From positions 1,842,501 to 1,906,500 of the forward strand of contig NZ_CP100604.1 of NCBI RefSeq assembly GCF_031202265.1: a stretch of 64,000 nt of DNA, written 5' to 3'. The position numbers and the translations under genes were made by a program. The notes beneath the pieces are model-generated. The model saw only the letters and a program-made list of their open reading frames with translations. It was not told the DNA's origin and did no database searches. This DNA is from Bradyrhizobium sp. Ash2021 (GTDB lineage Bacteria > Pseudomonadota > Alphaproteobacteria > Rhizobiales > Xanthobacteraceae). Positions 60,603 through 64,000 of the stretch are shown piece after piece (position 1 is the stretch's first letter; the number at the start of each line of letters is the position of its first letter).

Positions 60603-61064
60603 TTATTTCAGTTGCGTATTTGCGATCGGCATGATGGAGGCGACATGCCAGCCCTTTGCATCGCGAACGAGCGTCTGGCTGATCAGAAACTTGTTGTCCT
60701 GCGATGGCTGGCCTGGAAGGCCTCGCGTGAAAACGATCGGGACAAGAATTTGCATCACGTCGTCTGAGATCGCGGTCGCGCGAAATTGTGACATGTCGGG
60801 TTCGAGATGCCATGTGCCCTGGTAGTATTCCTTGAAACGTTCGGCGACGGCGTCGGGCCCTCTGGTCTCGACGCCTCGCCCGAACCAAAGCATGTGGGGC
60901 GAATTCCAGAGCATGGCTTTCACGTCGCTCACGTTATGGGCATTTTGCGCGGCGACGAATTTGCCAAAGAACGTGCGTGCCTCGGCCTCATCAGCGGACG
61001 CATGTCCACCTGGCGCTATCATTGCGACAAGAAGAAACGCGACTCCGGCCAAACGATAGCGCAT
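60603..61064 (-). CDS. Secreted NTF2/SnoaL-like protein (D)
   Basis: 153 residues with a signal peptide of ~24 residues (YRLAGVAFLLVAMIAPGGHASA). The mature domain reads ARTFFGKFVAAQNAHNVSDV, KAMLWNSPHMLWFGRGVETR, GPDAVAERFKEYYQGTWHLE, a DUF4440/SnoaL-like cone. It is divergent from a TetR gene at 61150, with palindromic sites between. Function unknown; with the Tat-exported hydrolase it would form a periplasmic pair. Confidence 0.78.
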   Translation of the reverse strand: MRYRLAGVAFLLVAMIAPGGHASADEAEARTFFGKFVAAQNAHNVSDVKAMLWNSPHMLWFGRGVETRGPDAVAERFKEYYQGTWHLEPDMSQFRATAISDDVMQILVPIVFTRGLPGQPSQDNKFLISQTLVRDAKGWHVASIMPIANTQLK

Positions 61065-61080
61065 CTATCGACTCCTATTA

Positions 61081-61109
61081 ATGATAGTCATCATGATTAT
61101 ATTCATGAT
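61081..61109. promoter_or_regulatory. Overlapping palindromes between divergent SnoaL-like and TetR genes
   Basis: ATGAT-AGTC-ATCAT (61081-61094) overlaps ATCATGA-TTATAT-TCATGAT (61090-61109). Located between the two divergent starts, they are candidate operators of the TetR protein. Confidence 0.65.
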
Positions 61110-61149
61110 AGCTGTAATGTATAGAGTCAAGGGGTTCGGAGACGCACAC

Positions 61150-61704
61150 ATGAAAGTGAGCAGAGAGCAGGTCGTTGAACATCGGGCACGGATCTTGGCC
61201 GCCGCGGCGCGCCTGTTCCGGCTGCGCGGCTTCGACGACGTCACGGTAGCGGAGGTCATGAAAGACGCCGGTCTGACGCATGGCGCCTTTTACGGGTACT
61301 TTTCTTCGAAGGACGCGTTGATCGCAGAGGCTGTCGGCCACGCGCTGCCCCCGGCTCCGGACAGGGCCAGTCCGCGCCGTCCGGCGGCGCAATATGCCGA
61401 CGGCTATCTCAACGTTAAGCACCGCGATGACCGGGCAACCTCTTGTCTGTTCTCGAGCCTGGGAACGGAAGCCGCGCGCGGCTCAGCCGAACTCCGACAC
61501 AGCATGACCGAGGCCATCCGTCGCCGGATCGGTCATCTCGGTTCCGAGGCAGAGGGTGACACGCCTCGCGAAAAGCGGCGCGCGGCGATTGCGGCCTGGT
61601 CGGCCATGGTCGGCGCAATGGTACTCGCCCGTATCGTCGACGATGAGAAGCTGTCGAAAGAAATCCTGAGCGAGACGCGGGCTTCTCTTCCTCTCGTGCA
61701 ATGA
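61150..61704 (+). CDS. TetR family transcriptional regulator
   Basis: 184 residues from the ATG at 61150; the frame is open back to 61081, but that stretch is the operator region. HTH: ILAAAARLFRLRGFDDVTVA, EVMKDAGLTHGAFYGYFSSK. The C-terminal domain contains TSCLFSSLGTEAARGSAELR, typical of the NemR/YxaF-like branch with a conserved Cys, often redox- or electrophile-responsive. Probable targets are the SnoaL-like and hydrolase genes to its left. Confidence 0.87.
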   Translation: MKVSREQVVEHRARILAAAARLFRLRGFDDVTVAEVMKDAGLTHGAFYGYFSSKDALIAEAVGHALPPAPDRASPRRPAAQYADGYLNVKHRDDRATSCLFSSLGTEAARGSAELRHSMTEAIRRRIGHLGSEAEGDTPREKRRAAIAAWSAMVGAMVLARIVDDEKLSKEILSETRASLPLVQ

Positions 61705-61803
61705 AAAGCCAGCCGACCGCTCTGTGGGGGATATCAACTTCGAGGAGACCAGGGACATGTCGTAGGACTCGGGTATGAATTTTGTGTTTGCCATGAGTCT
61801 CGC

Positions 61804-62140
61804 TTAGGCCGGGAATTTATCGCCGAACATCGGGAGGCCGCTGCGCGGTTGTTCACGCGTGGCCTCGTCCTGGATGACGTCCCAATGCTCCGCCAGCACT
61901 CCGTCCTCTATGCGAACGATGTCGGCGACGATTCACGCGGCCGGCATGCCATGACCGCTGAACCGCCCATGAAGTATGACGAAATCGCCGGTCGCCGCCG
62001 CAATGTAGTTCTCGTAGCGCAGCGTCGCGGGCAAGCTCTTGACCAAGCCAAAGAACCCGTCGCGGCCGGGCGGAATATGAGCGCTGTGCTGGATGTAACG
62101 CGGAGACCAGAAGCGCTCCTTGGAAGCGTAGTCGTGCGTG
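61804..62140 (-). pseudogene. Decayed copy of the SnoaL-like gene C
   Basis: Reading leftwards: RYIQHSAHIPPGRDGFFGLV, GDFVILHGRFSGHGMPAA, an in-frame TGA at 61933-61935 where gene C has Trp, then LAEHWDVIQDEATREQPRSG. It is very close to the intact gene at 49203. The first ~20 codons are missing: homology stops at about 62140, next to the 3' end of the GMC oxidoreductase pseudogene. So it is a 5'-truncated, stop-containing duplicate 12 kb from its parent. Confidence 0.82.
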
Positions 62141-62152
62141 TGTTCCCCGTCA

Positions 62153-63845
<1,693 letters not shown>

Positions 63846-63862
63846 AACGATCTCCTCAATAG

Positions 63863-64000
63863 CTAGGAGTCGTGCTGGCGTAAAAACTCGGTAGCCAAGG
63901 ACAGAAATTCGTCGGCCGCCTCGAAGTATGCCAGATGCCCGGCACTGATCTGTCGGCACATTGAACCGGGAATGATCGCAGCCAACTCGGGCGTCTGCGT
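63863..64000 (-). CDS. Alpha/beta hydrolase, C-terminal end (partial)
   Basis: The minus-strand frame enters from the right edge and reads TPELAAIIPGSMCRQISAGH then LAYFEAADEFLSLATEFLRQ to the stop at 63863. The GHxAYFE motif is where alpha/beta hydrolases of the haloperoxidase / 3-oxoadipate-lactonase type keep their catalytic His. Only 45 residues are in the window. It is 17 bp upstream of the GMC pseudogene start on the same strand, so the two probably formed an operon. Confidence 0.65.
   Translation of the reverse strand, partial: TQTPELAAIIPGSMCRQISAGHLAYFEAADEFLSLATEFLRQHDS

Overview
The window looks like an accessory (island-like) region from a GC-rich alphaproteobacterium, most likely of the Bradyrhizobium / Rhodopseudomonas group (Nitrobacteraceae). 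This is inferred from codon use and family make-up (DUF6894, DUF6634, SucCD, GSH reductase, many SDR/TetR/LysR genes, liv-type transporters) and is not proven. There is no rRNA, tRNA or CRISPR array that I can see. Gene density is ordinary, but broken, fused and duplicated genes are unusually common.

Layout. 1-8.4 kb: the tail of a branched-chain-amino-acid-type ABC transporter (livG end, livF), then one co-directional operon encoding a three-subunit molybdenum hydroxylase (large, 2Fe-2S and FAD subunits), a CoxG-like protein, two fumarylacetoacetate-hydrolase-family enzymes, an SDR and a RutE-like nitroreductase. This is probably a catabolic operon for an unidentified, perhaps N-heterocyclic, substrate. 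8.4-11.4 kb: GST, DoxX and several gene fragments. 11.4-24 kb: CoA-dependent catabolism (enoyl-CoA hydratase, dienoyl-CoA-reductase-like SDR, solute-binding protein, acyl-CoA ligase, MaoC hydratase, beta-keto-acid cleavage enzyme relic) that shares a palindromic operator and probably a TetR regulator (17469-18149), with an isolated sucCD pair in the middle. 24-28.6 kb: glutathione reductase, a YdhR-like monooxygenase, a damaged EamA transporter and a GntR regulator. 28.6-33.4 kb: a second, decayed copy of the livG end / livF / molybdenum-hydroxylase start, in direct orientation 29.6 kb from the first and partly 100 % identical. 33.5-35.8 kb: two related insertion sequences tail to tail. 35.8-42.7 kb: a compact, overlapping block of phage/plasmid-like genes (XRE regulator, membrane-anchored HNH protein, phage-type unknown, metallophosphoesterase, DUF6634, Lon-type AAA+ ATPase without protease domain). 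It joins a broken aldehyde dehydrogenase gene at about 42690. 42.7-64 kb: dehydrogenases, NTF2/SnoaL-like small proteins, TetR/LysR/AraC regulators with recognisable operators, a two-subunit MaoC-type hydratase with its acyl-CoA ligase, a CopG + PHB-depolymerase pair, and decayed SnoaL and GMC-oxidoreductase genes.

How it fits together: the region is a collection of small catabolic regulons, each with its own regulator and nearby palindromic operator, being reshuffled by duplication, deletion-fusion and insertion sequences. The two most notable items are the direct duplication with gene-conversion-like identity tracts, and the uncharacterised AAA+/HNH/phosphoesterase cassette.
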